Positions 1 to 7,376 of a stretch of 13,438 bases of DNA are shown here, one piece after another; positions within the stretch are counted from its first letter, which is position 1, and each line of letters begins with the position of its first letter. The notes beneath the pieces are model-generated. The model was not told the DNA's origin. It was given only the letters and a program-made list of their open reading frames with translations, and ran no database searches. Source of the stretch: Anaerolineae bacterium (GTDB lineage: Bacteria; Chloroflexota; Anaerolineae; J102); assembly GCA_026985975.1 (NCBI GenBank), contig JALSPL010000210.1, positions 1-13,438 on the forward strand, written 5' to 3'. Made by a program: the position numbers and the translations under genes.

Positions 1-499
1 TGTCATCGATCAATTCACTTTTAATATCGAAAAGATTGATCGAGCCATGAGGATCATGGCATACGGTGCATCTCAGTTGGAAGTCAGCGCCGGCGCGATG
101 GGCAAAATCCCGGTTTCCATGCGTAGAGACAGGGGCTGAAAGAGACGATCCCGTGCCATTATGGCAGGTGTAGCAAAACTGGTTGGTGGCCGGAATCTGA
201 TAGGAGACGTCCAGTTGCTGGGCGCCGCCCCCCATGCCGCCGCCCATGATCAACAAGTTGCTCCTATCGGCTGTGTGGGCGCGATGGCATTGGGCGCAGG
301 CGTCGGTGTAGGCGGTGTATCCTTTGTGCGGGCCGCCGCCCCCGCCGCCGCCGCCCTGCCTGGGGGGAGCGGCCCAGATATCCGGTGAAACCAGCAGCAA
401 AGCTCCCAGAAAAGCAGCAAAAAAAAGCAAAGCCAATCCGCCCCCGGCGACTGGCCGCCGCGGATTCATTTTATCCGGGAACTTGCGGAAATGTATCAT
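1..499 (-). CDS. Exported multihaem cytochrome c, C-terminus cut by window edge
   Basis: Only the N-terminal 166 codons are inside the window. The translation has a basic N-terminus and a hydrophobic signal segment (about residues 20-40, ending near DIWAAP), a Gly-rich linker, and then three CXXCH haem motifs (CAQCH, CYTCH, CTVCH). The last is followed by DPHG, typical of doubled-CXXCH cytochromes. The stretch GPHKGYTAYTDACAQCHRAH closely matches the same region in the next two genes upstream, so this is the third member of a tandem family. The ATG at 499 overlaps the stop of the upstream gene (TAATG), which suggests translational coupling. A second in-frame ATG at 469 directly precedes the signal peptide and is an equally reasonable start. 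The protein probably lies outside the membrane and passes electrons. Family assignment is firm; partner and function are inferred. Confidence 0.85.
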   Translation of the reverse strand, partial: MIHFRKFPDKMNPRRPVAGGGLALLFFAAFLGALLLVSPDIWAAPPRQGGGGGGGGPHKGYTAYTDACAQCHRAHTADRSNLLIMGGGMGGGAQQLDVSYQIPATNQFCYTCHNGTGSSLSAPVSTHGNRDFAHRAGADFQLRCTVCHDPHGSINLFDIKSELIDD

Positions 500-1506
500 T
501 ATTTGTCGTGACAGAGCTCGCATGTACCGCGATTATCCACGCGCAGGAGGGCGCTGCGGGCATTGCCGCCGGGCGATGTGGCGCCATTGGGCCAGGGGAC
601 GCTGCCGGAATAATCCGACATAGTGGCGGATGTGCCATGAGCGACATGGCAGGTGAGACAGGAAAGCGGGTTGTGGCGATAGGCGGGGTTGCCGGTGGGC
701 GGCGGGCCGCCGTGCATATCGTGACAACCGCAGCCGCTTCCTACTGAAATGTGTCGATATGCAAAAATCGGATCGCCCGAGTCGGTGTGGCCGCTGCCGG
801 AAAGCGCCAGATAACGATCATGGCATTGAGCGCACCACGATGCGATATTGTTGAATAGCTGATCGTCGTAGTCCTGCCCGAAGTATTTGCCGGAAGCATC
901 GTCGATGGTGTAGTTTTTCGGGTTTTCGTCAGCCAAGACTGTGACGCCACCGCCAGAGCCGATGGGGGTCACACGCAGGATGCGATAGGTGGCGCTATTC
1001 ATGCCGCCAGCGCCGCCATGAGGATCATGACACGAAATACAGGTGAGAGCCATGCCCGCGCCCGGGCCAGAGCCGATGTCGCCGCTGCCCCAAACAATGC
1101 CGCTGCTGTTATCCCAGAGGTGGGAGGAGGTGACGGCGGCTGATCCGGCGCTGCCGGTCCAGCTTGTATCCATGCGGGCGTTGACAAATCCGCCTCCCTT
1201 GAGGCCGCGGTTGACAACGCCCTCGGCGGGCGACTCCGCCTCATCATCTCGTTGCAAATACACGCCATCCATCACGTCGGCGTCTGCGCCATTGCCGGCG
1301 GGGCCATGACAGGTCAGACACAAATCATAACTTGTCCCGGCCAGAAGCAGATCATCGCCCAGGGCGGTGTGGGCGCGATGACAGCCTGCGCAAGCGTCGG
1401 TGGTGGCGGAATAATTCCCGTGCGGGCCATTGTCGGCTTTTGCAGGGACGGCTACCATTTCAATGACAATCAGGAGGGCGATAACGTGCAGTAGCCTGAT
1501 TTTCAT
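499..1506 (-). CDS. Exported multihaem cytochrome c (six CXXCH plus one CXCH)
   Basis: This 335-residue protein begins with a signal peptide (about residues 1-24, ending VPAKA). Canonical haem motifs start at Cys39, 63, 156, 225, 283 and 329. A seventh, irregular motif C259-G-C261-H262 has one residue between the cysteines instead of two. DPHG follows the third motif, VAHG the fifth, and the C-terminus is LLRVDNRGTCELCHDK, nearly the same as in the neighbouring gene. It is an extracytoplasmic electron carrier of the doubled-CXXCH type. It lies 102 bp downstream of its closest paralogue, with strong RNA hairpins between them, and its stop codon overlaps the next start. A GAGGA sequence lies about 12 nt before the ATG, a rather long spacing. 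I cannot say whether it belongs to a named clade such as nanowire-forming cytochromes. Confidence 0.9.
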   Translation of the reverse strand: MKIRLLHVIALLIVIEMVAVPAKADNGPHGNYSATTDACAGCHRAHTALGDDLLLAGTSYDLCLTCHGPAGNGADADVMDGVYLQRDDEAESPAEGVVNRGLKGGGFVNARMDTSWTGSAGSAAVTSSHLWDNSSGIVWGSGDIGSGPGAGMALTCISCHDPHGGAGGMNSATYRILRVTPIGSGGGVTVLADENPKNYTIDDASGKYFGQDYDDQLFNNIASWCAQCHDRYLALSGSGHTDSGDPIFAYRHISVGSGCGCHDMHGGPPPTGNPAYRHNPLSCLTCHVAHGTSATMSDYSGSVPWPNGATSPGGNARSALLRVDNRGTCELCHDK

Positions 1507-1523
1507 AACATTTCTGGTCCTCG

Positions 1524-1561
1524 GGCTCCTCCCCCAACCCGCGACGGTTGGAAGAGGAGCC
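1524..1561 (-). other. Long intercistronic mRNA hairpin
   Basis: Read on the minus strand, arms of 16 nt (8-nt ends GGCTCCTC and GAGGAGCC, inner CCAACC and GGTTGG) surround a 6-nt loop. The two middle positions pair as U-G in minus-strand RNA but would be C-A mismatches in plus-strand RNA, so the structure fits the operon's own transcript. No T-run follows in the minus direction, so it is unlikely to terminate transcription. A processing or mRNA-stability role between the two cytochrome cistrons is inferred. On the plus strand a TTTTT follows the hairpin, but no plus-strand gene is seen here. Confidence 0.6.
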
Positions 1562-1579
1562 TTTTTGAGAGTGAGAGCA

Positions 1580-1604
1580 CGCGAGATGACTCGCGTTTTC
1601 GCGA
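1580..1604 (-). other. Two mutually exclusive small hairpins after a cytochrome gene
   Basis: Just after the stop of the 1609-2484 gene, 1580-1595 holds a perfect 6-bp stem (CGCGAG / CTCGCG, loop of four). 1591-1604 holds a 5-bp stem (TCGCG / CGCGA, loop of four). They share 1591-1595, so only one can form at a time. Function unknown; they may act with the larger hairpin at 1524-1561. Confidence 0.4.
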
Positions 1605-1608
1605 ACTG

Positions 1609-2484
1609 CTATTTCTGATGACAGGCCTGGCAGACGCCGCGGTTGTCTTTGCGCAGCAAAGCGCTGTCGCCGGCAGGGCCAGCGCCAGCAGCATAACCGG
1701 TCATAGACGCCGAGGTGCCGTGAGGGAAGTGGCAGGTCTGACAGACGATGTAGCCGCTGGCCAGATCCACCGACACGGTGTCGCCATTGCCGTCGGTGAA
1801 GGTGGTGCTGCCGCCGTAAGTCACATCCACCGCATGGGTGAAGGTGCCGGTGGTGGTGTCAGCCGTCGCATGCTGGTAAGGATTGTGGCAGGCGCCGCAG
1901 ACGTTGCTTTGCTGAGCCGACCAGCTCACGACGCCGTAGTTCTTGCTGGCGCCCTCATCGCTCTGGGCCACGCTGACGCTTACGCCGTTGATCTCTTCTT
2001 TGATGATGCGATAGTTGGGAGATCCGTGCGGGTCATGACAGGAGGCGCAGTCGAGGTTTTCGCTGATGGCTGCGAGCACGCCGCGCTCGTTGCCAGCGCC
2101 CCAGGCCATGTTATCAACGCCGGTGGGATCATGCGTCGATGAGACAGCCGCACCGCCGTAATTGACGAAACCGCCGCCCAACAGCGCTGCGCCATCCGCC
2201 GTGCTGGTGCCTTCATCGCCGCCGCGGCCAGAAACGAATACGCCGTCGTCGACGTTGGTGTTGGCGCCCGTTGCGGAGCCGCCGTGGCAGGAGACGCACA
2301 GATCATAGGTGCTGTCAGCCATCAACAGATTATCTGAAGATGCGGTGTGGGCCCGGTGGCATCCGGCGCAGGCGTCGGTGGTGGCTGTATAGTCACCGTG
2401 GGGACCGCCATTGGCCGAAGCGACGCCGCCAACAAACAGCATCATCGCCAGGACCAAAAGCGAAACTAAGAGTAACTTTTTCAT
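1609..2484 (-). CDS. Exported hexahaem cytochrome c
   Basis: This 291-residue protein has a classic signal peptide (MKKLLLV..., cleavage near ASA-NG around residue 24). Six CXXCH motifs start at Cys39, 63, 146, 196, 248 and 285. The first two sit at exactly the same residue numbers as in the 499-1506 paralogue. DPHG follows the third motif, FPHG the fifth, and the C-terminus reads ALLRKDNRGVCQACHQK. The ATG has a good SD (GGAGAG within AAGGAAAGGAGAG). It is the first of three tandem paralogues, separated from the NHL gene by 187 bp, so it may have extra control of its own. It is probably an extracytoplasmic electron carrier. Molecular partner and redox direction cannot be read from the sequence. 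Confidence 0.9.
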   Translation of the reverse strand: MKKLLLVSLLVLAMMLFVGGVASANGGPHGDYTATTDACAGCHRAHTASSDNLLMADSTYDLCVSCHGGSATGANTNVDDGVFVSGRGGDEGTSTADGAALLGGGFVNYGGAAVSSTHDPTGVDNMAWGAGNERGVLAAISENLDCASCHDPHGSPNYRIIKEEINGVSVSVAQSDEGASKNYGVVSWSAQQSNVCGACHNPYQHATADTTTGTFTHAVDVTYGGSTTFTDGNGDTVSVDLASGYIVCQTCHFPHGTSASMTGYAAGAGPAGDSALLRKDNRGVCQACHQK

Positions 2485-2671
2485 GCTTTTTCTCTCCTTT
2501 CCTTAATCCTGAGCTTCGTCAGGAGCGTGAAAAACAGGTGCAACATAGATGAAAAGCTATGCTGTTGAACAAATCGATTTTTCCTACATAGGCGTCCTCC
2601 TTTTTATTGTGTGAGATGTTCACCGCGGGCGAGGTAAGGAGAGATCCCGGATGAACATCCCGCCGAATGGG
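2485..2671 (-). other. Leader region between NHL gene and first tandem cytochrome
   Basis: 187 bp without a normal gene. On the minus strand a near-ideal SD (AAAGGAGG, 2596-2603) sits 6 nt before an ATG (2589-2587) that is followed at once by TAG: a start-stop pair. Downstream are a CATAG/CTATG stem (2544-2561) and a CCTGA/TCAGG stem (2507-2522), and then the SD of the cytochrome gene. I see no clear terminator for the NHL gene, so read-through is likely. Confidence 0.4.
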
Positions 2672-3862
2672 TCAATAGGACCAGACCTGGATGCGGTTGT
2701 TTTCTCGATCGGTAACATAAAGACGGCCGCTGTCATCCAGTGCAATATCGTTGGGATAATTGAACTGGGCATCGCGCACGCCCATGGAACCGAATGCAAA
2801 CAGGAAGGCCGGTTCGGGGCCGGAAAAATCGTAGACTTTGATATTCTGGCCCACCGCATCCACAACATGAAGGCGATCTCTGCCGTCGATGGCTTCGCCG
2901 CGCGGCAAGCTCAGCGCGCCGTCGCCGCTGCCAGAGCCGAAATGAAACAGGAAAGCGCCCTGATCATCCCAGACGGAAAGTCGCCCGTTGTTGCCATCAG
3001 TCACGATCACTCTGCCCTGGGCGTCGTCTACTGCGGAGTTGGGAAACAGGAATTGCCCATCACCTTGCCCCGAAGCGCCAAATTGCATGGCGGAGAGATC
3101 GAAATCCAGCCAATCCGGACTCATCACCACATCAGACGGGACCACACGAACAGAATGTGCATCTTCGGTTACGTCGGTCAATAACATCCGATCGTGGGAA
3201 TCGAAACGAATGCCGAGGGGGGCCCAGAGGGCGTAGTCGGGACGAGGAAGCGTCAGATCGCCCCCCTCGGCGTCTTTACAATCAACTTCCTCCTCAAAAA
3301 TATCATAGCTGAATGACCCCGGGGTCGGAGCGGTTTTCGTATGCTTGGCGACGTATTCACTGAGCGTGAGGGTGGGGCTGAGAATGGTGTCGAGATAATT
3401 TCCATCCCGGTCATAGACGAAGATGGCGTGTTGTAGCCGATCGGTCACATAGACGCGGCCACGCGAATCGGTGGCAATATAGACGGGGGAGCGCTCTCCC
3501 TGGGTGGTGCGCGGCGGTGAAAAGGAGTCCAGAAAGACGCCTTCTTTGTCGAATATTTTGATCAACCGCTCCCCGCGCATTTCGGTGACGTAAATGCGGT
3601 CTCCTTCGGGAGAAACGGCTACGCCGATAGGGCCGTCCACGTCGTAGATGGAAAGCAGATAATGGGGCGGATAGTTGACTTCCACCGGCACGGGCAGAAG
3701 CTCGGGCAGGGGTTCGGGTTGATTGAGATAGCGAGCAAAGAGAAAGAGGACAAAAAGCAGGAGCGCCGATAAACCGGCCAGCACCATCAGAAGCAAGCGT
3801 CGGCGGCGCTTTTCGGCGGAATTGAGGTCAGGGGGCGGTGTAGACTGTGTTGTGAGGCTCAT
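2672..3862 (-). CDS. Membrane-anchored NHL-repeat beta-propeller protein
   Basis: This 396-residue protein has a basic N-terminal stretch (KRRRR), one transmembrane segment (about residues 23-43) and a proline-rich linker. About six NHL-type repeats follow, recognisable by patterns such as GRVYVTDRLQHAIFVYDRDG, GRVIVTDGNNGRLSVWDDQG and GRLYVTDRENNRIQVWSY. Such repeats fold into a beta-propeller that usually serves binding rather than catalysis, here on the outer face of the membrane. The start ATG overlaps the stop of the TPR gene by 4 bp (ATGA), so the two are translationally coupled. A GGAG lies about 12 nt upstream. NHL proteins occur near multihaem cytochromes in other respiratory clusters; a docking or surface-assembly role is inferred. 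No haem motif is present. Confidence 0.85.
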   Translation of the reverse strand: MSLTTQSTPPPDLNSAEKRRRRLLLMVLAGLSALLLFVLFLFARYLNQPEPLPELLPVPVEVNYPPHYLLSIYDVDGPIGVAVSPEGDRIYVTEMRGERLIKIFDKEGVFLDSFSPPRTTQGERSPVYIATDSRGRVYVTDRLQHAIFVYDRDGNYLDTILSPTLTLSEYVAKHTKTAPTPGSFSYDIFEEEVDCKDAEGGDLTLPRPDYALWAPLGIRFDSHDRMLLTDVTEDAHSVRVVPSDVVMSPDWLDFDLSAMQFGASGQGDGQFLFPNSAVDDAQGRVIVTDGNNGRLSVWDDQGAFLFHFGSGSGDGALSLPRGEAIDGRDRLHVVDAVGQNIKVYDFSGPEPAFLFAFGSMGVRDAQFNYPNDIALDDSGRLYVTDRENNRIQVWSY

Positions 3863-4842
3863 TGTTCTGACTTCTCCTGTGATTTCAATACGTCCAGACT
3901 GGATTGAACCCGTCCCAGGGCCTGCCGGACGGCAAGATCGTGGGGATCGCGCATCATCGCCTGTTTCAGAACTTCCTGAGCGGCGTTAAAATCCCCAAGT
4001 TTTTCGTATGTCAGGCCCAAACCCAGCAGGGCGGGAACGTAGTCAGGCAGGTTTTGAACAGCGTCCATGAGCAAGGTTTTTGCTGCGCTATAATCTTTTT
4101 TTCCAAAGGCCTGCATGCCCTGGGCGTACTTGACCAATCCGGGCTTATTCTGGGCGGCGTAACAATCGGCCATCGCCTGATAAGCCTCTGTAAAGTCAGG
4201 GACCAAACGGACGGCTTTCTGATAATTTTCCAGCGCTTCATCGCACTGTCCTAGCGCCTGATGCGCCAGGCCCAACTGATAAAGGGCGTCGGCGTCGGTG
4301 GGCGTGATCTGCAACGCAGCCTGCAATGGCGGAATGGCTTGGGCGTGTTGGCCAAGTTTGACGTAACTTTCTCCCACGAAGTAATAAGCCAATTCCAGCA
4401 GCATGTCGGATCTGGCTACGGCGCTGTTTTTGCGCAAGTCGATGAAGCGCTCCAGCAGCGGAATGGCGTCAGCCGGTTGCGAGAGCCGGATATTCGACAA
4501 TCCGGCGATGAGCAACGCGTTCTCACTGTCGGGCGCAACGCTGAGCACTTGCTTGGCGTGATCGAGCGCCTCGGGATACATCCGGTTTTCGTAGTAGATG
4601 CGAGACAGGGCAAGACGAAGTTCGGGGTCTTGCGGGTTTTCCCGCACGGCCTGCTCAGCCTCCTGAATGGCGCTTTCGACGGGCGATTGCTCGCCACGGG
4701 GCCAAAACCGATCCCAGTAATAATAGGCGCTGAAAGCTGCGATAACGATAAGCAGCAAGACGCCCACGATGATGATCGCCCGACGGATATTTCGGGTGCT
4801 CAGGGTTTCTTTTTTCGAGAGTGGATGATTGGTAGAGGCCAT
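3859..4842 (-). CDS. Membrane-anchored TPR-repeat protein
   Basis: This 327-residue protein has one transmembrane segment (about residues 22-43) followed by an array of tetratricopeptide repeats. Examples are SALSRIYYENRMYPEA-like helices and clear TPR signatures such as ALYQLGLAHQALGQCDEALE and ALLGLGLTYEKLGDFNAAQE. I placed the start at the ATG at 4842, 20 bp after the upstream stop. It has GGGAG upstream and directly precedes the TM anchor. The frame stays open for another 119 codons, but that extension lies inside the upstream cytochrome gene and has shadow-like composition. TPRs bind proteins, and related TPR proteins act in cytochrome c maturation (NrfG/CcmH type). An assembly role for the many c-haem proteins here is plausible but inferred. 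Confidence 0.88.
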   Translation of the reverse strand: MASTNHPLSKKETLSTRNIRRAIIIVGVLLLIVIAAFSAYYYWDRFWPRGEQSPVESAIQEAEQAVRENPQDPELRLALSRIYYENRMYPEALDHAKQVLSVAPDSENALLIAGLSNIRLSQPADAIPLLERFIDLRKNSAVARSDMLLELAYYFVGESYVKLGQHAQAIPPLQAALQITPTDADALYQLGLAHQALGQCDEALENYQKAVRLVPDFTEAYQAMADCYAAQNKPGLVKYAQGMQAFGKKDYSAAKTLLMDAVQNLPDYVPALLGLGLTYEKLGDFNAAQEVLKQAMMRDPHDLAVRQALGRVQSSLDVLKSQEKSEQ

Positions 4843-4862
4843 TGGAGGAACTCCCGTTTGGG

Positions 4863-6443
4863 TTAGGGGTTGGTGATGACGCCGCCGGGATGACAGCGGC
4901 TGCAAAGGATGTTTTGATGACAGGTGTAGCAAACCTGGCCGCCCTGTTTTTTGTATTCTGCGGCGTGGGAATAGAGCATGTCGGGAGGATGTGAGAGATT
5001 GTGGCAGGCGCCGTTGTTGCAAAACCGCTGACCATGGCAGCCGTAGCATCCTTCGGCCTGGGCGTCTTTGACAGAACGATGTTCGATGGTCCAACTGAAG
5101 TCGCTGTGAGATTCCGGCACCCGCCCGACGATGACCGGCGCTTCGATCAGCATGTCGTCGCCTCTGCCAACGATGGGCACGGTGTGGCACAGGTTGCATT
5201 TGACGCTGATGGTTTCCACTTCATTGCCGCGCGCATCCAACGAGACGTGCTTATCATCATGACACCGAAAACAGCCGGGAAAGGGATTATGGCGGGCGTT
5301 GTTGGGATTGGTCTTCCAGTCCAGATCCATCGACGGAAAATGCGTTATCGAATACAGGCGCCGGATCTCCTGCATACTGGATTCAACCCGGGCGTCATAG
5401 TCATTGACAGCGTTGGAGACGCCGAGATAGTCTGACAGTTCTGCGGCCGCCGGACGCTGACCCCGCAGATAATAGTCTGTCAGGGAGTCGATAGCGGCAT
5501 TGGCTTCTTCGTCCGTAGCAAAATCCTGACTCAGCAACGCCACGGCTTTGAGTCGAATAAAGGGGAGGCTGCGATCGATGCGGCCGGCATCGATGCTCTT
5601 ATCCACCAGCCTCTCAGGAGAGGGAATAAGGTGGGCGGTGCGGTTGTGGCAGTCGATGCAGTCCATTCTCCGCATCTTGCCCTCTTTCCGGGCCTCTTCG
5701 ACAAAAGAGCTCCATGACATGTTAAGCATATCGCGGGCGTAGAACTCCTTCATCGAGCCATCTTCCTGCTCCAGGCCCACCCACAGAATCACCTGGCGCT
5801 GTTCGTCGGCGGGGATGTAGTAGACAGGGTTGGAGATGTGCCAGTGGATGCCCTGATTGACGCCGTCTCCCCCTTCCCAGCCTCCCATCTTCAGGATGAA
5901 GGTGGATTGCAGCGGCGTGTTGACTTCGTCATTATCGTAATGCCTGACGATTTTGATGATGTTGTCTTTGAACATGGCGGGGGAGTGGCATTCTTCGCAG
6001 GTTTCTCGAGCGGGCCGCAGATCATGCACCGGGCTGGTAATGGGGCGGCTGTATGAATCGGTGAGGACGGCGTACACTTGTCTCAGACCATCGATTTTGG
6101 ATTTGATAAAGAAGGAAGCGCCGGGACCGATATGGCACTGGGCGCACTCGACATTGGCGTGAGGCGATTCTTCAAAGCGCACGAATTGGGGCTGCATGAC
6201 ATGACAGGTCTGACCGCAAAACTCGGCGCTTTCGGTGAATTGGTAGGTCTTGACGCCGCTGACGACGATGATGACGCCTAAAAGCAGTAAGCCCATCAGG
6301 CTGAGGGCAAGCATACGACGGTGTGATGGCCGGTTCAGATCGATCTGCACCATGGGCAGACGTCGGCGGCGCGATGGCTCCGCCGCCCGGGATTTGGATT
6401 CATCGTCCTTTCTGCGTTTGCGACGGAATGAGAATCGGCTCAT
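4863..6443 (-). CDS. NapC/NirT-like membrane multihaem cytochrome c (ten haem motifs)
   Basis: This 526-residue protein has a very basic N-terminal tail (residues 1-43), one transmembrane segment (about 44-63) and a large extracytoplasmic domain. The first motif after the membrane, C76-GQT-C80-H81-V-M83, followed by PHANVECAQCH, is the NapC/NirT/NrfH layout. There CHxM marks the haem nearest the quinol site. Further motifs are CEECH, CIDCH, CFRCH, CNLCH, CYGCH, C-NNGA-CH, CYTCH and CSRCH, ten in all, with one CX3CH and one CX4CH. Classical NapC/NrfH proteins carry four or five haems in under 250 residues, so this is a much enlarged version. It probably takes electrons from menaquinol. It starts 6 bp after the cytochrome b stop with no clear SD, so translation may be coupled; Met31 is a less likely start. 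Confidence 0.9.
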   Translation of the reverse strand: MSRFSFRRKRRKDDESKSRAAEPSRRRRLPMVQIDLNRPSHRRMLALSLMGLLLLGVIIVVSGVKTYQFTESAEFCGQTCHVMQPQFVRFEESPHANVECAQCHIGPGASFFIKSKIDGLRQVYAVLTDSYSRPITSPVHDLRPARETCEECHSPAMFKDNIIKIVRHYDNDEVNTPLQSTFILKMGGWEGGDGVNQGIHWHISNPVYYIPADEQRQVILWVGLEQEDGSMKEFYARDMLNMSWSSFVEEARKEGKMRRMDCIDCHNRTAHLIPSPERLVDKSIDAGRIDRSLPFIRLKAVALLSQDFATDEEANAAIDSLTDYYLRGQRPAAAELSDYLGVSNAVNDYDARVESSMQEIRRLYSITHFPSMDLDWKTNPNNARHNPFPGCFRCHDDKHVSLDARGNEVETISVKCNLCHTVPIVGRGDDMLIEAPVIVGRVPESHSDFSWTIEHRSVKDAQAEGCYGCHGQRFCNNGACHNLSHPPDMLYSHAAEYKKQGGQVCYTCHQNILCSRCHPGGVITNP

Positions 6444-6449
6444 GGCGGG

Positions 6450-7376
6450 TTATTGTGAAACAGTCAGCGACGGCGTGGACGCGGTTTCTGCATCGCCGCC
6501 GGAAGGAGACGCGAGGGGGGTGACGCCGGCAACCTTGTCCGCCTGCACGCGCTGCAGGAATTCATGGGCGGCGATGATGCGGCGGTATTCCAGCGGGTGT
6601 TCGTGGATCATCTCTTCCTCGCTCATGAAACCGGTAAAGATACTGGTGTTGCGGGTCTTGATCTGGGTGTGATACATGTGCCAGATGAGGATGGAGAGAA
6701 CAGCGAGGATGGCTTCCCAGCGATGCAGGGTGCGGGCGATGGGAATGGCGTCACCGGGTAAAATTTTGGTAACGAAAAGGGGAAACCACATGATGACGCC
6801 GGTGGCGATCATCACGATCTGCCCCCATATCAGCGCCCAGTATTCGATCTTTTCGTCAAAACTGAAGCGGTCAAAGGCGGGAGGATGGGGACGTCGATCC
6901 AGGTTGTAGAGGATCATGTGCACGAAATCATGAAAATCCTTGACCCGCGGCCACATGCCGCCCCGCTCGCGCCTGACAAACCAGGTCTCCAGAATCTGCC
7001 AGGCGTGATAGATGGTGACCGCAATCAGGGCGATGGCGGCGAGGCGATGGACCGTGCGCAGGTCATCCACGCCGCCAAGAAAGTTGATGACGGCGGCGAC
7101 AGGCGCGTGGGCGCTGTATGTCTGCAACAGACCAGTGAAGGCCAGGAGGGTGAATGAGGTCAGAAGTGTGAGATGCTGATAGCTTTGCGAGAGATCGAAG
7201 CGGCGGATGAGCCGTCGGCCATTCAGCATGGTGATGATGCGGAGCGCCAATTTGCGGGCTTCGCGGATGCGTTTGTTCAGCAGTTCTTGCTTGATGCGTT
7301 GCAGATCAGCCTCGTCTTCCTGGTGGACGGGCGTCAACCGGGAGCGATTAATCTTCTTGATAGAAGTCTTGATCAT
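6450..7376 (-). CDS. Dihaem cytochrome b, quinone-linked membrane subunit
   Basis: This 308-residue membrane protein of the hydrogenase/formate dehydrogenase gamma-type cytochrome b superfamily has four hydrophobic helices (about residues 68-88, 110-129, 180-202, 218-238). Histidines suited to b-haem ligation are His68 in the first helix, His110 and His124 around the second, and His218 and His233/236 around the fourth. The segment FDEKIEYWALIWGQIVM is characteristic of this family when it accompanies multihaem cytochromes. I chose the ATG at 7376 because AGAGGAG lies 7 nt upstream. The frame is open for 32 more codons, but those lie inside the decahaem gene. The true gene overlaps that gene by 29 bp. 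Likely job: electron transfer between the quinone pool and the adjoining c-type cytochromes. Confidence 0.9.
   Translation of the reverse strand: MIKTSIKKINRSRLTPVHQEDEADLQRIKQELLNKRIREARKLALRIITMLNGRRLIRRFDLSQSYQHLTLLTSFTLLAFTGLLQTYSAHAPVAAVINFLGGVDDLRTVHRLAAIALIAVTIYHAWQILETWFVRRERGGMWPRVKDFHDFVHMILYNLDRRPHPPAFDRFSFDEKIEYWALIWGQIVMIATGVIMWFPLFVTKILPGDAIPIARTLHRWEAILAVLSILIWHMYHTQIKTRNTSIFTGFMSEEEMIHEHPLEYRRIIAAHEFLQRVQADKVAGVTPLASPSGGDAETASTPSLTVSQ

Noticed and set aside
385..747. Plus-strand open frames opposite the cytochrome genes
   Set aside because: They are antisense shadows of GC-rich haem-protein genes, with no domain, no SD and poor composition.
1524..1566. Plus-strand intrinsic terminator (hairpin then TTTTT)
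   Set aside because: There is no plus-strand gene to terminate, and the stem pairs better as minus-strand RNA.
4843..5199. Long N-terminal extension of the TPR gene
   Set aside because: It lies within the NapC-like gene in another frame, has Arg/Ser/His-rich shadow composition, and a better ATG at 4842 sits in front of the membrane anchor.
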